Below are positions 33,487 through 49,096 of a DNA stretch of 64,000 nucleotides, in pieces; positions within the stretch are counted from its first letter, which is position 1, and every line of letters starts with the position of its first letter. The stretch is from Perognathus longimembris pacificus (Eukaryota; Chordata; Mammalia; Rodentia; Heteromyidae), in NCBI RefSeq assembly GCF_023159225.1, contig NW_025958713.1, positions 62,001-126,000 on the forward strand. The letters run 5' to 3'. The notes below the pieces were generated by a model. The model was not told the DNA's origin. It was given only the letters and a program-made list of their open reading frames with translations, and made no database searches. Both the position numbers and the translations under genes were made by a program.

Positions 33487-36400
33487 GTGTAGAAGAGAAT
33501 GGAATAGAATGGAATGGAATAGAATATTCTAAAATAGAATAGAATTGAATGGAGTAGAATATTCCAGAATATTCTAGAATAGAAAAGGAGTAAAATATTC
33601 TAGAAGAGAATGGAATGGAATGGAATGGAATCAAGTAGAATATTCTAGAATAGAATAGAATGGAGTAGAATATGCTAGAATAGAATAGAATGGAGTAGAA
33701 TATTCTAGAATAGAATAGAATGGAGTAGAATATTCTAGAATAGAATAGAATGGAGTAGAATATTCTAGAATAGAATAATATAGGAGTAGAATATTCTAAA
33801 AAAGAACGGAATGGAATGGAATGGAATGCAGTAGAATATTCTAGAATAGATTAGAATGGAGTAGAATATTCTAGAATAGAATAGAATGGAGTAGAATATT
33901 CTAGAATAGAATAGAATAGATTAGAATGGAGTAGAATATTCTAGAATAGAATGGAATAGAATAGGATAGGAGTACAATATTCTAGAATATAATAGAATGG
34001 AGTAGAATCTAGAATAGAATGGAATGGAAGGAATGGAGTAGAATATTCTAGAATAGAAAAGAATTGAATGGAGTAGAATATTCTAGAATACAATAGAATA
34101 GAATAGGAGTAGAATATTCTAGAATAGAATGGAATGGAACGGAAAGGAATCGAATAGAATATTCTAGAATAGAATAGAATGGAGTAGAATATTCTAGACT
34201 AGAAAAGAATGGAATGGAGTAGAATATTCTAGAATAGAATAGAATGGAGTAGAATATTCTAGAAAACAATAGAATAGGAGTAGAATATTCTAGAATAGAA
34301 TGGAATGGAATGAAATGGAGTAGAATATTCTGGAATAGAATAGAATGGAGTAGAATTTTCTAGAATAGAATAGAATGGAGTAGAATACTCTAGAATAGAA
34401 TAGAATAGAATGGAATGGAATGGAATGGAGTAGGATATTGTAAAATAGAAGAGAAGCAAATAGAATAAAATAGAATAGCTTGGAATGGAGTAGAATATTC
34501 TGGAATCGAATCGAATAGGGTAGAATGGAGTAGAATATTCTAGAGTAGAATAGAATGGAGAAGAATATTCTAGAATAAAATAGAATAGAATGGAGTTGAA
34601 TATTCTAGAATAGAATAGAGTAGAATGGAATGGAGTAGGATATTCTAGAATAGAATGGAATAGAATAAAATGGAGGAGAATATTCTAGAATAGAATGGAA
34701 TAGAATGGAGTAGAATATTCCAGAATGTTCTAGAATAGAATGGTATAGAATGGAGTAGAATGGAGTAGAATATTATGTAATAGAATAGAATGGAGTAGAA
34801 TATTCCAAAACAGAATAGAATGGAATGGAGTAGAATATTCCAGAATAGAATAGAATGTAATACAATATTATAGAATAGAATAGAATAGAATAGAATAGAA
34901 TAGGAGTAGAATATTCTAGAATAGAATGGAATAGAAGAGCAAAGGAGTACAATATTCTAGAATAGAATACAATGGAGTTGAATATTCTAGAATAGATTAG
35001 AATAGAATAGAATGGAGTAGAATATTCTAGAAGAGAATAGAATATAATGGAATGGAATGGAATAGAATATTCTGGAATAGAAAGGATTGCAGTAGAATAT
35101 TCTACAATAGATTAGAATATAACAGAACGGAGTAGAATATTCTAGAATAGCATAGAATCGAATGGAATGCAATGCAATGGAATGGAATAGAATATTGTAG
35201 AATAGAATAGAATGTATTAGAATATTCTAGAATAGAATAGAATGGAGTAGAAAAGAGTAGAATATTCTAGAATAGAATAGAATGGAGTAAAATTTTCTAG
35301 AATGGAATGGAATAGAATGGAGTAGGATATTCTAGAATAGAATGGAAAAAAATGAAAGGTGTAGAATATTCTAGAAGAGAATGGAATAGAATGCAGTAGA
35401 ATATTCCAGAATGTTCTGGAATAGAATGGTATGGAATAGAGTAGAATGGAGTAGTATATTGTAGAATAGAATAGAATGGAGTAGAATATTCCAGAACAGA
35501 ATAGAATGGAATGGAGTAGAATATTCCAGAATAGAATAGAATAGAATGTAGACGAATAGAATAGAATAGAATAGAATAGGAGTAGAATAATCTAGAATAG
35601 AATGGAATGGAATTGAGTAGAATATTCTAGAATAGAATAGAATTGAATGGAGTAGAATATTCTACAATAGAACAGAAAAGACTAGGAGGAGAATATTCTA
35701 GAATAGAATGGAATGGAACAGAATGGAATTGAGCAGAATATTCTAGAATAGAAACAATTGAGGAGAATAATCCAGAATAGAAAAGAATGGAATGGAGTAG
35801 AATATTCTACTATAGAATAGAGTGGTGTAGAATATTCTAGAATAGAATAGAATAGAATAGGAGTAGAATATTCTAGAATAGAATGGAATGGAATGGAATG
35901 GAGTAGAATATTCTTGAATAGGATAGAATGGAGTAGAATTTTCTAGAATAGAATAAAATGGAGTAGAATAGAAAAGAATAGAACAGAATAGAATGGAATG
36001 TAGTAGGATATTCTAAAATATAAGAGAAGCAAATAGAATAGAATGGAATAGAGTAGAATATTCTGGAATCGAATCGAATAGAGTAGAATGGAGTAGAATA
36101 TTCTACAATAGAGTAGAATTGAGTAGAATATTCTAGAATAAAATAGAAAGGAATGGAGTAGAATATTCTAGAATAGAATGGAATAGAATAGAATAGGAGT
36201 AGAATATTGTAAATAGAATAGAATAGAATAGAATGGAGTAGAATATTCTAGAATGGAATGGATTAGAATGGAATACAATAGAATGGAGTAGAATATTCTA
36301 GAAATGAATGGAATAGAATGCAGTAGAATATTCCGGAATATTCAAGAATGGAATGGAATAGAATAGAATTGAATGGAGTAGAATATTCTAGAATGAAATA

Positions 36401-39400
36401 AAAGAGAATAGAATAGAATAGAATAGAATACAATGGAGTATAATATTCTAGAATAGAATTGAATAGAGTAGAATACTGTAGAATAGAATAGCATGGAGGA
36501 GAATATTCTAGAAAAGAATAGAAGAGAATGGTGTAGTATATTCTAGAGTGGAATGGAATAGAATGGAGTAGGATATTCTAGAATAGAATGGAAAAGAATA
36601 CAATGGAGTAGAATATTCTAGAATAGAATGGGATAGAATGGAGTGTAGTATTCCAGAATATTGTAGAATAGAATGGAATAGAATAGAATGGAGTAGAATA
36701 CCCCAAAGTAGAATAGAGTGGAATGGAATAGAACATTCCAGAATAGAATACAATAGAATGGAGTAGAATATTATAGAATACAATAGAATAGAATAGAATA
36801 GGAGAAGAATATTCTAGGATAGAATAGAATGGAGTAGAATATTCTAGAATAGAAAGGATTGGATTAAATATTGTAGAATAGATTAGAATAGAACAGAAAT
36901 GAGTAGAATATTCTAGAATAGAATATATTGGAATGGAATAGAATGCAATGGAATGCAGTAGAATATTCTAGAATAGAATAGAATGGAGTAGAATATTCTA
37001 GAATAGAATAGAATGGAGTAGAATAGAATGGAATATTCTAGAATAGAATAGAATAGAATGGAGCAGAATATTCTAGAATGGAATGGAATGGAATGGAGTA
37101 GGATATTCTAGAATAGAATGGAATAGAATAAAATGGAGTAGAATATTCTAGAATTGAATGGAATAGAATGGAGTAGAATATTGCAGAATGTTCTAGAATA
37201 GAATGGTATAGAATGGAATAGAATGGAGTAGACTATTATATAATAGAATAGAATGGAGTAGAATATTCCAGAATAGAATAGAATGTAGAAGAATATTATA
37301 GAATAGAATAGAATTGAGTAGAATAGAATAGGAGTAGATGATTCTAGAATAGAATGGAATGGAATGGAGTAGAATATCCTAGAATAGAATAGAACTGAAT
37401 GGAGTAGAATATTCTAGAATAGAATAGAATAGAATAGAACAGAATAGAATAGCAGTAGAATATTCTAGAAGAGAATGGAATGGAATGGAATGGAATCGAG
37501 TAGAATATTCTAGAATCGAGTAGAATAGAGTAGAATATTCCAGAATAGAAAAGAACGGAATGGAGGAGAATATTCTAGAATAGAATAGAATGGAGTAGAA
37601 TATTGTAGAATAGAATAATATAGGAGTAGAATATTCTAGATAGAATGGAATGGAACGGAATGGAATGGAGTAGAATATTCTAGAATAGAATAGAATGGAG
37701 TAGAATATTCCAAAAGAGAACAGAATGGAGTAGAATATTCCGGAATAAAATAGAATAGAATAGAATTGAATAGAATGGAGTAGAATATTCTAGAATGGAA
37801 TGGAATAAAATGGAGTAGGATATTCTAGAATAGAATGGAATAGAATAGAGTGGTGTAGTATATTCTAGAATGGAATGGAATAGAATGGAGTAGGTTATTC
37901 TAGAATAGAATGGAATAAAAAAGAATGGTGTAGAATATTCTAGAATAGAATGGAATAGAATGGAGTAGAATATTCCAGAATAGAATGGAATAGAATGGTA
38001 TAGAATAGAGTAGAATATAGTAGATTATTGTAGAATAGTATCGAATGGACTGGAATATTCCAGAACAGAATAGAATGGAATGGAGTAGAATATTCCAGAA
38101 TAGAATACAATAGAATAGGAGTAGAATATTCTAGAATAGAATGCAATGGAATGGAAAGGAGTAGAATATTCTAGAATAGAATAGAATAGAATAGGAGTAG
38201 AATATTCTAGAATAGAATGGAATGGAATGGAATGGAAACGAGTAGAATATTCTAGATTAGAATAGAAAGGAGTAGAATATTCCAGAATAGAAAAGAACGG
38301 AATGGAGTAGAATATTCTGGAATATCATAGAATAGAATGGAGTAGAATATTCTAGAATGGAATAGACTAGAATGGAATGGAATGGAGTAGAATATTGTAA
38401 AATAGAATAGAATAAAATGGAATGGAATGGAGTAGATTATTCTAGAATAGAATAGAATGGAGTAGAATATTGTAGAATAGAATAGAATGGAGTAGAATAG
38501 AATAAAATGGAATAAAAGAGAATAGAATAGAATGGAGTAGGATATTCTAGAATGGAATGGAATAGAATGGAGTAGGATATTCTAGAATAGAATGGAAAGA
38601 ATAGAATGGAATGGAATATTCTAGAATGGAATAGAATGGAGTAGAATATTTCAGAATATAATAGAATAGAATGGAAAAGAATACAATATAATAGAATAGA
38701 ATGGAACAGATTAGAATGGAGTAGAATATTCTAGACTAGAAAGGATTGTAGTAGAATATTCTAGAATAGATTAGAATAGAACAGAAAGGAGTAGAATATT
38801 CTAGAATAGAATGGAATGGAATGGAATGCAATGCAATGGAATGGAGTAGAATATTCTAGAATAGAATAGAATGGATTAGAATATTCTAGAATAGAATAGA
38901 ATGGAGTAGAATAGAGTGGAATATTCTAGAATAGAATAGAATAGAATGGAGTAGAATATTCTAGAATGGAATGGAATAGAATGGAGTAGGATATTCTAGA
39001 ATAGAATGGAATAGAATAGAATGGTGTAGAATATTCTAGAATAGAATGGAATAGAATGGAGTAGAATATTCCAGAATGTTCTGGCATAGAATGGTATGGA
39101 ATAGAGTAGAATGGAGTAGAATATTGTAGAATAGTATAGAATGGAGTAGAATATTCCAGAACAGAATAGAATGGAATGGAGTAGAATATTCCAGAATAGA
39201 ATAGAAGACAATGTAGTCGAATATTATAGAATAGAATAGAATAGTAGTAGAATATTCTAGAATAGATTGGAATGGAAGGAATGGAGTAGAATATTCTGGA
39301 ATAGAATTGTATTGAATGGAGTAGAATATTCTAGAATAGAATAGAGTAGAATATACAAGAAAAGAATGGAATGGAATGGAATGGAATAGAATACAATAGA

Positions 39401-41127
39401 CTAGAATGGATTAGAATATTCTAGAATAGAATAGAATAGAATGGAATGGAATGGAGTAGAATATTCTAGAATACAATGGATTGGAGGAGAATATTCTAGA
39501 ATAGAATAGAATAGAATAGAATAGAATAGAATGGAATGGAGTAGAATATTCTAGAATAGAATGGAGAACAATATTCTAGAATAGAATAGAATGGAGTAGA
39601 ATAGTGTAGAATATTGTAGAACAGAATAGAACAGAATGGAGTAGAATATTCTAGAATGGAATAGAATAGAATGGAATACAATACAATGGAGTAGAATATT
39701 CTAGAATTGAATGGAATAGAATGGAGTAGAATTTTCCAGAAAATTCTAGAATAGAATAGAATAGAAAAGAATAGAATGGAGTAGAATATTCTAGAATAGA
39801 ATAGAATTGAGAAGAATATTCCAGAATAAAATAGAGTGAAATGGAGTAGAATATTCAAGAATAGCATAGGATAGAATAGAATAGGAGTAGAATATTTTAG
39901 AATATAGTGGAATGGAATGGAATTGAATGGAGTAGAATATACTAGAATAGAATAAAGCGAGTAGAATATTCTAGAATTGAATAGAATGGAGTAGGATATT
40001 CTAGAATAGAATACAGTAGAATGGAGTAGAATATTCTAGAATAGAATACAATAGAATGGAGTAGAATATTCGAGAATAGAATAAAATAGAATGAAGTAGA
40101 ATATTCTAGAATAGAATAGAATAGAATGGAGTAGAATATTCTAGAGTAGAATGGATTAGAATGGAGTAGAATATTCCAGAATATACTAGAATAGAATGGA
40201 GTAGAATATTCAAGAATAGAATAGAATATAGTGGAGTAGAGTATTCCTGAATAGAATAGATTGGACTGGATCAGAATATTGCAGAATAGAACAGAATGGA
40301 ATGGAGTAGAATATTCTAGAATAGAATAGAATAGGATTAGAATATTCTAGAATAGAATGGAATGGAATGGAATAGAGTAGAATATTCTGGAATAAAATAG
40401 AATGGTGTAGAATATTCTAGAATAGAAGAGAATGGAGTAGAATATTCTAGTATAGAATAGAATTGAATAGAATAGCTGTATAATATTCTAGAATAGAATG
40501 GAATGGGATGGAGTAGGATATTCTAGAATTGAAGAGAATCATATAGAATAGAATAGAATAGAAGGGAATGGGGTAGAATATTCTGGAATCAAATCGAATA
40601 TAGTAGAATGGAGTAGAATATTCTAGAATAAAATGGAATCAAATGGAATCGAATAGAATTGAATCGAAACGAATAGAATAGTATAGAATGGAGTATTATA
40701 TTCTAGAATAGAATGGAATACAATGGAGTAGAATATTCCAGAATATTCTAGAATAGAAGAGATTGGAGTAGAATATTTTCACATAGAATAGAAGGGAGTA
40801 GAATATTCTAGAATAGAACAGAATGGAGTAGAATATTTCAGAATAGAATACAATGGAATGGAGTAAAATATTCTAAAATAGAATAGAATGGAGTAGAATA
40901 TTCTAGAATAGAATAGTATAGATTGGAGTAGAATATTCTAAAATAGAATAGAGTAGAATAGATTGGAGAATGGAGTAGAATATTCTAGAATAGAATAGAA
41001 TAGAGTAGAATGGAGTAGATTATTCCAGAATAGAATAGAATGGAATGGAGTATAATATTCTAAAATAGAATAGAATGGAGTAGAATGGAGTAGAATATGC
41101 CAGAATAAAATTGATTTGAATATCTAT
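33487..41127 (+). repeat. Sat I satellite array, main block, plus orientation
   Basis: About 7.6 kb of the same satellite with GGAGTAGAATATTCTAGAAT recurring about every 40-50 bp. Local higher-order similarity is visible: the interval near 34440-34520 resembles 36000-36080 and 40510-40600, each with AATCAAAT/AGCAAAT and CGAATCGAATAG words. It starts directly against L1 sequence. Confidence 0.93.
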
Positions 41128-44100
41128 TCTAATCTAGCATATTCTACTCCATTCTATTCTATTCTATTCCATTCTATTCTAGAACATTCTGGAATATTGT
41201 ACTCCATCCTAATCCATTCTACTCTAGAATATTCTACTCCATTCTATTCTATTCTATTCTATTCAAGAATATTCTACTTCATTCTATTCTATTCTAGAAT
41301 ATTCTGCTCCATTCTATTGTATTCTATTCTAGAATATCCTACTCCAATCTTTTCTTTTCTATTCTAGAATAGTCTACTCCATTCTATTCTATTCTATTCT
41401 ATTCTATTCTATTCTAGAATATCCTACTCCATTCTATTCCATTTACTTTGATCGATTCTATTCCATTCGATTTGATTCCATTTTATTCTAGAATATTCGA
41501 CTCCATTCTACTCTATTCAATTCGATTCCAGAATATTCTACTCCATTCCATTCTATTCTATTCTATTTGATTCTCTTCTATTCTAGAATATCCGACTCCA
41601 TTCTATTCCATTCTATTCTAGAATATTCTAATTATTTGTATTCTATTCTATTCTATTCTAGAATATTCTACTCCATTCTATTCTATTCTAGAATATTCTA
41701 CTCTATTCAATTCTATTCCAGAATATTTCAGTCCATTCCATTCCATTTAATTCCATTTTATTATAGAATATTCTATTCCTATTCTTTTCTATTCTATTCT
41801 ATTCTAGAATATTTGAGTCAATTCAATTCTATTCTATTCTATTCTACTCTATTCCACTCTATTCTATTCTGGAATATTCTACTGCATTCTATTCTATTCC
41901 AGAATATCTATTCAATTCTATTCTATTCTATTCCTTTCTATTCTATAATATTCTGGAATTTTTCTACTCCATTCTATTCCATTCTTCTAGAATATTCTAG
42001 TCCATTGTATTCTATTCTATTCTAGAATATTCCACTCCATTCTATTCCATTCGATTCTAGAATATTCTACTCCATTCTATTCCATTCCATTCTAGAATAT
42101 TCTACTCCCATTCTATTCTAGAATATTCTACTCCATTCTATTCTATTCTAGAATATTCTGACTCCATTCTATTCTACTCCATTCTATTTTATTCTATTCT
42201 AGAATATTCTACTCGAATCCATTCTATTGTAGAATATTCTACTCCATTCCATTCCATTCTATTCTATTCTATCTATTCTACTCCATTATATTTTTTTCTT
42301 TTCTATTCTAGACTATTTTACTCCAATCTATTCTATTCTTTTCTAGAATATTCTACTCCATTCTATTCTATTCTATTCTTTTCTAGAATGTTCTAATCCA
42401 ATCTATTCTATTAAAGAACATTCTACTCCATTCAATTCTATTCCATTCTATTCTAGAATATCCTACTCCATTCTATTCCATTCTAATCTAGAATATTCTA
42501 CTCCATTCTATTCTATTCTAATCCAGCATATTCTACTCCATTCTATTCTATTCTATTCTAGAATATTCTACTCAATTCCATTCTATTCTATTCTAGAATA
42601 TTCTACTCATGTCCACTCTATTCTATTCTGGAATACTCTACTCCATTGTATTGTATTGTATTGTATTGTATTGTATTGTATTCATTCTTTTCTATTCTAG
42701 AATATTCTACTGCATTCTCTTCTATTCTAGAATAATCTACTCCATTATATTCTATTCTATTCCATTCTATTCTAGAATATTCTGGAATACACTACTCCAT
42801 TTCATTCCATTCTATTCTTGAATATTATACTCCATTCTATTCTACTCTAGAATATTCTACTCCATTCTATTGTATTCTATTCTAGAATGTCAAACTCCAT
42901 TGCATTCTATTCTATTCTAGAATTATCTCCCCCATTCTATTGTATTCTATTCTATTCTAGAATATTCTACTCCAATGTATTCTAGAATATCCTATTCCAT
43001 TCCCTTCCATTCTATTCTATTCTATTGTAGTATTTTCTACTTCATTCTATTCTATTCCATTCTATTCTATTGTAGGATATTCTACTCGAATCTATTCTAT
43101 TATAGAATATTCTTTTTTAGAATATTCTACTCCATTTTATTCTATTCTAGAATTTTCTACTCCAACCTATTCTATTCTAGAATATTCTACTCCTATCCAT
43201 TCCATTATATTCTATTCTATTCTAGAATATTCTACTCCATTCTATTCTATTCCAGAATATTCTACTCCATTTTATTCTGTTCTAGAATATTCTACTCCAT
43301 TCTATTCTATTCTATTCCTTTCTATTCTAGAATATTCTGGAATATTCTACTCCATTCCATTCTATTCTATTCTACAATATTCTAATCCATTGTATTCCAT
43401 TCTATTCTATTCGATTGGATTGGATTCGATTCTATTCGATTCGATTTGATTCCTTTTTATTCTAGAATAATCTGCTCCATTCTACTCTATTCGATTCGAA
43501 TCCAGTATATTCTACTCCATTCCATTCTATTCAATTCTATTCTATTGATTCTCTTCTATTCTAGAATGTCCTACTCTATTCCATTCCATTCTATACTAGT
43601 ATATTCTACTCCCATTCTATTCTATTCTATTCTATTCTATTCTAGAATATTCTACTGCATTCTATTCTATTCTATTCCATTCTATTCTAAAATATTCTGG
43701 AATATTCTACTCCATTCTATTCCATTCTATTCTAGAATATTCTACTCCACTCTATTCTATTCTATTCGATTCCATTTTATTCTAGAATATTCTACTCCAT
43801 TCTACTCTATTCGATTCGATTCCAGAATATTCTACTCCATTCCATTCTATTCTATTCTATTTGATTCTCTTATATTCTATAATATCCTACTCCATTCTAT
43901 TCCATTCTATTCTATAATATTCTACTCCATTCTATTCCATTTTATTCTAGAATATCCTACTCCATTCCATTCTATTGTAGAATATTGTACTCCATTCGAT
44001 CCTATTCCAGAATACTCTACTCCATTCCAGTCCATTCCATTCAATTCTTTTCTATAATATTCTTCTCCTATTCAATTCTATTCTAGAATAGTCTATTCCA

Positions 44101-45255
44101 TTGTATTCTATTCTATTCTAGAATATTCTACTCCATTCTATTCTATTCCAGAATATTTTACTCCATTCCATTCAATTCCATTCATTTCAATTCCATTCCA
44201 TTCCATTCTATTCTAGAATATTCTACTCCTATTCTATTCTATTCTATTCTATTCCATTCTATTGTCTTCTATTCTAGAATATTCTACTCCTATTCTCTTC
44301 TATTCCATTCTATTCTAGAATATTCTACTCCATTCTATTCTATTCTATTCCATTCCATTCTAGAAGATCATGCTCCATTCTATTGCATTCTAATCTACAA
44401 TATTCTACCCCGTTTTTTGTATTCCATTCTATTGTAGAATATTCTACTCCATTCTACACCATTCTATTCTATTCTAGAATATTCTCCTCCATTCTATTCT
44501 TTTCTAGAATATTCTACTCCATTTCTTTCCATTCCATTCTATTGTAGAATATTCTACTGCTATTCTATTCTATTCTAATCTATTCTATAATATTCTACTC
44601 CATTCTATTCTAGTCTATTCTTGAATATTCTACTCCCTTCCGTTCTATTCTATTCTGGAATATTCAACTGCATTCTATTCTATTCATGAACATTCTACTC
44701 CCTTCTATTCTATTCCATTCTATACACCTTTCTATTTTTTTTCCATTCTATTCTAGAATATCCTACTCCATTCTATTCTATTCTATTCTAGATTATTCTA
44801 CTCCATTCTATTCTATTGTAGAATATTCTATACCATTCCATTCCATTCTATTCTAAAATATTCTACTACTATTCTATTCTATTCTATAATATTCTTCTCC
44901 CTTCTATTCTATTGTATTCTGGAATATTCTACTACATTCCATTCTATTCTATTCAGGAATATTCTACTGCATTCTATTCTATTCTAGAATATTTAACTCC
45001 ATTCTTTTCCTTTCCATTTCATTCTAGAATATTCTAAACCTATTCTATTCTATTCCATTTTATTCTATAATATTCTACACCTATTCTATTCTATTCTAAA
45101 ATATTCTACTCCATTCTATTCTATTCTAGAATATTCTACTCCATTGTATTCTATTCTATTCTATTGTATTCTAGAATATTCTACTCCATTCTGGAATAGT
45201 CTACCCTATTCTATTCTATTCCAGAATATTCTACTACATTTCATTACATTCCATT
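41128..45255 (-). repeat. Sat I satellite array, inverted orientation
   Basis: The repeat is read as its complement (TATTCTACTCCATTCTATTC). The orientation switch at about 41127 has no obvious inserted element. A small (TTGTA)n variant expansion lies at 42645-42690. Confidence 0.92.
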
Positions 45256-45775
45256 CGAATGGAGTTGAATATTCTAGATTAGAGTGGATTAGAGAAGAAT
45301 ATTCTAGAATAGAATAGATAAGAATGAAGTAGAATATTCTATAATCGAATGGAATGGAGTAGAATATTCTAGAAGAGAATAGAATGGAATGTAATTGAAG
45401 GTAGTAGAATATTCTAGAATAGAATAGAATGGAGTAGAATGAGTGGAATATTCTAGAATAGAATAGAATAGAATAGAATACAATTGAATTGAGTAGAATA
45501 ATCTAGAATAAAATGGAATAGAATGGAGTAGAATATTCAAGAATAGAATAGAATGGAGTAGAATACTCTGGAATTGAATGGAATAGAATGGAGTAGAATA
45601 TTCTAGAATTGAATGGAATAGAATGGAGTAGAATATTCCAGAGTATTCAAGAATGTAATGGAATATTATAGAATTGAATGGAGTAGAATATTCTAGAATA
45701 GAATAGAATAGAATGGAGTAGAATATTCTATAATACAATAGAATGGAGTATAATAGAATTGAATAGAATAGAATG
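45256..45775 (+). repeat. Sat I, 0.5-kb plus-orientation island
   Basis: Begins at the palindrome ACTCCATTCGAATGGAGT-like centre (CCATTCGAATGG, centre 45255/45256) and ends at GAATGACTCCATTC. It resembles the Sat I of about 1060-1400. Confidence 0.88.
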
Positions 45776-48700
45776 ACTCCATTCTATTCCTTTCTAAAAT
45801 ATTCTACTCCATTCCAATCCATTCTATTCTAGAATATTCTACTCCTACTCATTTCTAGTCTATTGTATTCTATAATATTCTATTCCAATCTATTCTATTC
45901 TATTCTGGAATATTCTCCTCCATTGTATTCTATTCTAGAATATTCTAATCTATTCTATTCTATTCTAGAATATTCTACGCCATTCTATTCCATTCTATTC
46001 TAGAATATTCTGGAATATTCTACTCCATTCTATTCCATTCTATTCTAGAATATTCTACTCCATTCTATTTCATTCCATTCTAGAATATTCTACTCCATTC
46101 TATTCTATTCTATTCTATTCTATTCTAGATTATTCTACTCCATTCTAATCCAATCTATTCTATTCTAGAATATTCTACTCCATTCTATTCTATTCTAGAA
46201 TATTCTACTCCAGTCTATTCTAAAATATTCAACTCCAATCCATTCTATTCCAGAATATTCTACTCCATTCCATTCTATTCTATTCTATATTATTCCTGAA
46301 TATTCTATTCCATTCTATGCTATTCTATTCTATTCTAGAATGTCTACTCCAATCTATTCTATTCTATTCTAGAATATTCTACTCCATTCTATTCTATTCT
46401 ATTCTATTCTAGAATATTCTACACAAATCTATTCTATTCTAGAATATTTTACTCCATTCCATTCCATTCTATTCTATTCTTTTCTAGAATATTCTATGCA
46501 TTCTATGCTATTCTATTCTATTCTAGAATATTCTACTCCAATCTATTCTATTCTATTCTAGAATATTCTACTCCATTCTATTCTATATATTCTATTCTAT
46601 TCTATTCTAGAATATGCTACTCCCATCTATTCTATTTTAGAATATTCCATTCCATTCCATTCTATTCTATTCTATTCTATTCTATTCTATTCTATTCTAT
46701 TCTATTCTATTCTATTCCATTCTATTCTACAATATTCTACTCCATTCTATTCCACTCTATTCTAGAATATTCTATTCTATTCTATTCTATTCCATTCTTT
46801 TGTAGAATATTCTGTAATATTCTACTCCATTCTATTCTGTTCTATTCTAGAATGTTCTACTCCATTCTCTTTTATTCTATTCTTTACGATTGTATTCGAT
46901 TTGATTCTATTCGATTCGATTTGATTATATGTTATTGTAGAATATTTTACTCCATTCTACTCTCTTCGATTCAGTTCCAGAATATTCTACCACATTTCAT
47001 TGTATTCTATTCTATTCTATTTCATTTTCTTCTATTCTAGAATATCCTACTCCATTCAATTCCATTCTATTCTAGAATTTGCTACTCCTATTCTATTCTC
47101 TTCTATTCTACTCTAGAATATTCTACTCCATTCTCTTCTATTCTATTCCAGAATAATCAAATCCATTCCATTCTATTCTATCCTGGAATTTTCTCCTCCA
47201 ATCTATTCTATTCTTGAATATTCTCCTCCATTCTATTCTATTCTATTCTATTCTATGATATTCTATTCTATTCTAGAATATTCTGGAATATTCTACTCCA
47301 TTCCTTTCCATTCTATTCTAGAATATTCTACTCCACTATGTTCTATTCTATTCTAGAATATTCTACTCCACTATGTTCTATTTTATTCAATTCTGTTCTA
47401 GAATATTCTGGAATATTCTATTCCTTTATATTCCATTCTACTCTAGAATATTCTACTGCATTTTATTCTATTCTATTCTATCCTACAATATTCTACTCCA
47501 TTCCAGTCTTTTCTATTCTAGAATATTCTACTCCATTCTATTTTATTCTATTCTAGAATATTCTACTCCATTCTATTCTAGTCTATTCTATTCTAGAATA
47601 TTCTACTCCAATCTATTCTAATCTAGAATATTCTGCTCCATTCCGTTGCATTCTATACTATTCTAGAATATTCTACTTCATTCCATTCTAGTCTAGAATA
47701 TTCTACTCCAACCTATTCTATTTTATTCTACTCTAGAATATTCTATTCAAGAATATTCTATTCTATTCTATTCTAGAATATCCTACTCCATTCTATTCTA
47801 TTCTATTCTATTCTAGAATATCGAACTCCATTCTAGTCTATTCTATTCTATTCTACAATATTCAACTCCAATCTATTCTTTTCTAGAATATTCTACTCCA
47901 TTCGATTCCATTCTATTATATTCTAGAATATTCTACTACCTTGTATTCTATTGTAGAATATTCTACTCCATTCTATTCTATTCTATTCCATTCTGTTCTA
48001 GAATACTCTGGAATATTGTACGCCATTCAATTCCATTCTATTCTTGAATATTATTCTCCAATCGATTCCATTCCATTATCGAATATTCTACTCCATTTTA
48101 TTCTATTGTATTCTATTCTATTCTAGAATATTCTACTCCATTCTATAAAATTCTAGAATATTCTACTCCATTCTATTCTATTCCTTTCTATTCTAGAATA
48201 CTGGAATATTCTTCTCCATTCAATTCCATTCTATTCTTGAAAATTCTTCTCCAATTGATTCCATTCTATTATCGAATATTCTACTCCATTTTATTCTATT
48301 GTATTCTATTCAATTCTAGAATATTCTACTCCATTCTATTCTATTCTATTCTATTCTAGATTATTCTACTACCTTGTATTCTATTGTTGAATATTCTACT
48401 CCATTCTATTATATTCTATTCCATTCTATTCTAGAATACTCTGGAATATTCTACTCCATTCAATTCCATTCTATACGTGAATATTCTACTCCAATCGATT
48501 CCATTCTATTATCGAATATTCTACTCCATTTTATTCTATTGTATTCTATTCTATTCTTGGATATTCTACTCCATTCTATAAAATTCTAGAATATTCTACT
48601 CCACTCTATTCTATTCTATTCCATTCTATTCTAGAATACCCTGGAATATTCTACTCATTTAATTCCATTCTACTCTTGAATATTCTTCTCCAATCGATTC

Positions 48701-48866
48701 CATTCTATTATCGAATATTCTACTCCATTTTATTCTATTGTATTCTATTCAATTCTAGAATATTCTACTCCATTCTATTCTATTCTATTCTAGAATATTC
48801 TACTACCTTGTATTCCATTGTAGAATATTCTACTCCATTCTTTTCTATTCTATTCCATTCTATTCT
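45776..48866 (-). repeat. Sat I satellite array, inverted orientation
   Basis: Complement orientation. A higher-order repeat of about 430 bp is visible: 47940-48130, 48180-48365, 48375-48600 and 48605-48800 share CTACTACCTTGTATTCTATT, CCAATCGATTCCATT and TTATCGAATATTC. Confidence 0.9.
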
Positions 48867-49096
48867 AGAAGAGAATCAAATAGAATAGAATGGAATGTTG
48901 TAGAATATGAGAGAATCAAATCGAATAGAGTAGAATGGATTCGAATATTCTAGAATAAAATGGAATCAAATCGAATCGAATGAACAGAAGAGAAAACAAT
49001 AGAATGTAGTAGAATATTCTAGAATAGAATACAATAGAATAGGTGTAGAATATTCTAGAATAGAATGGAATGGTATGAAATGGAATGGAGTAGAAA
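48867..49096 (+). repeat. Sat I, 0.23-kb plus-orientation island
   Basis: Starts at a TTCTAGAA palindrome and ends at a perfect 13-bp-armed palindrome centred on 49096 (GAATGGAGTAGAA, A, then its complement). That palindrome also marks the inner end of inverted segment C. Confidence 0.88.
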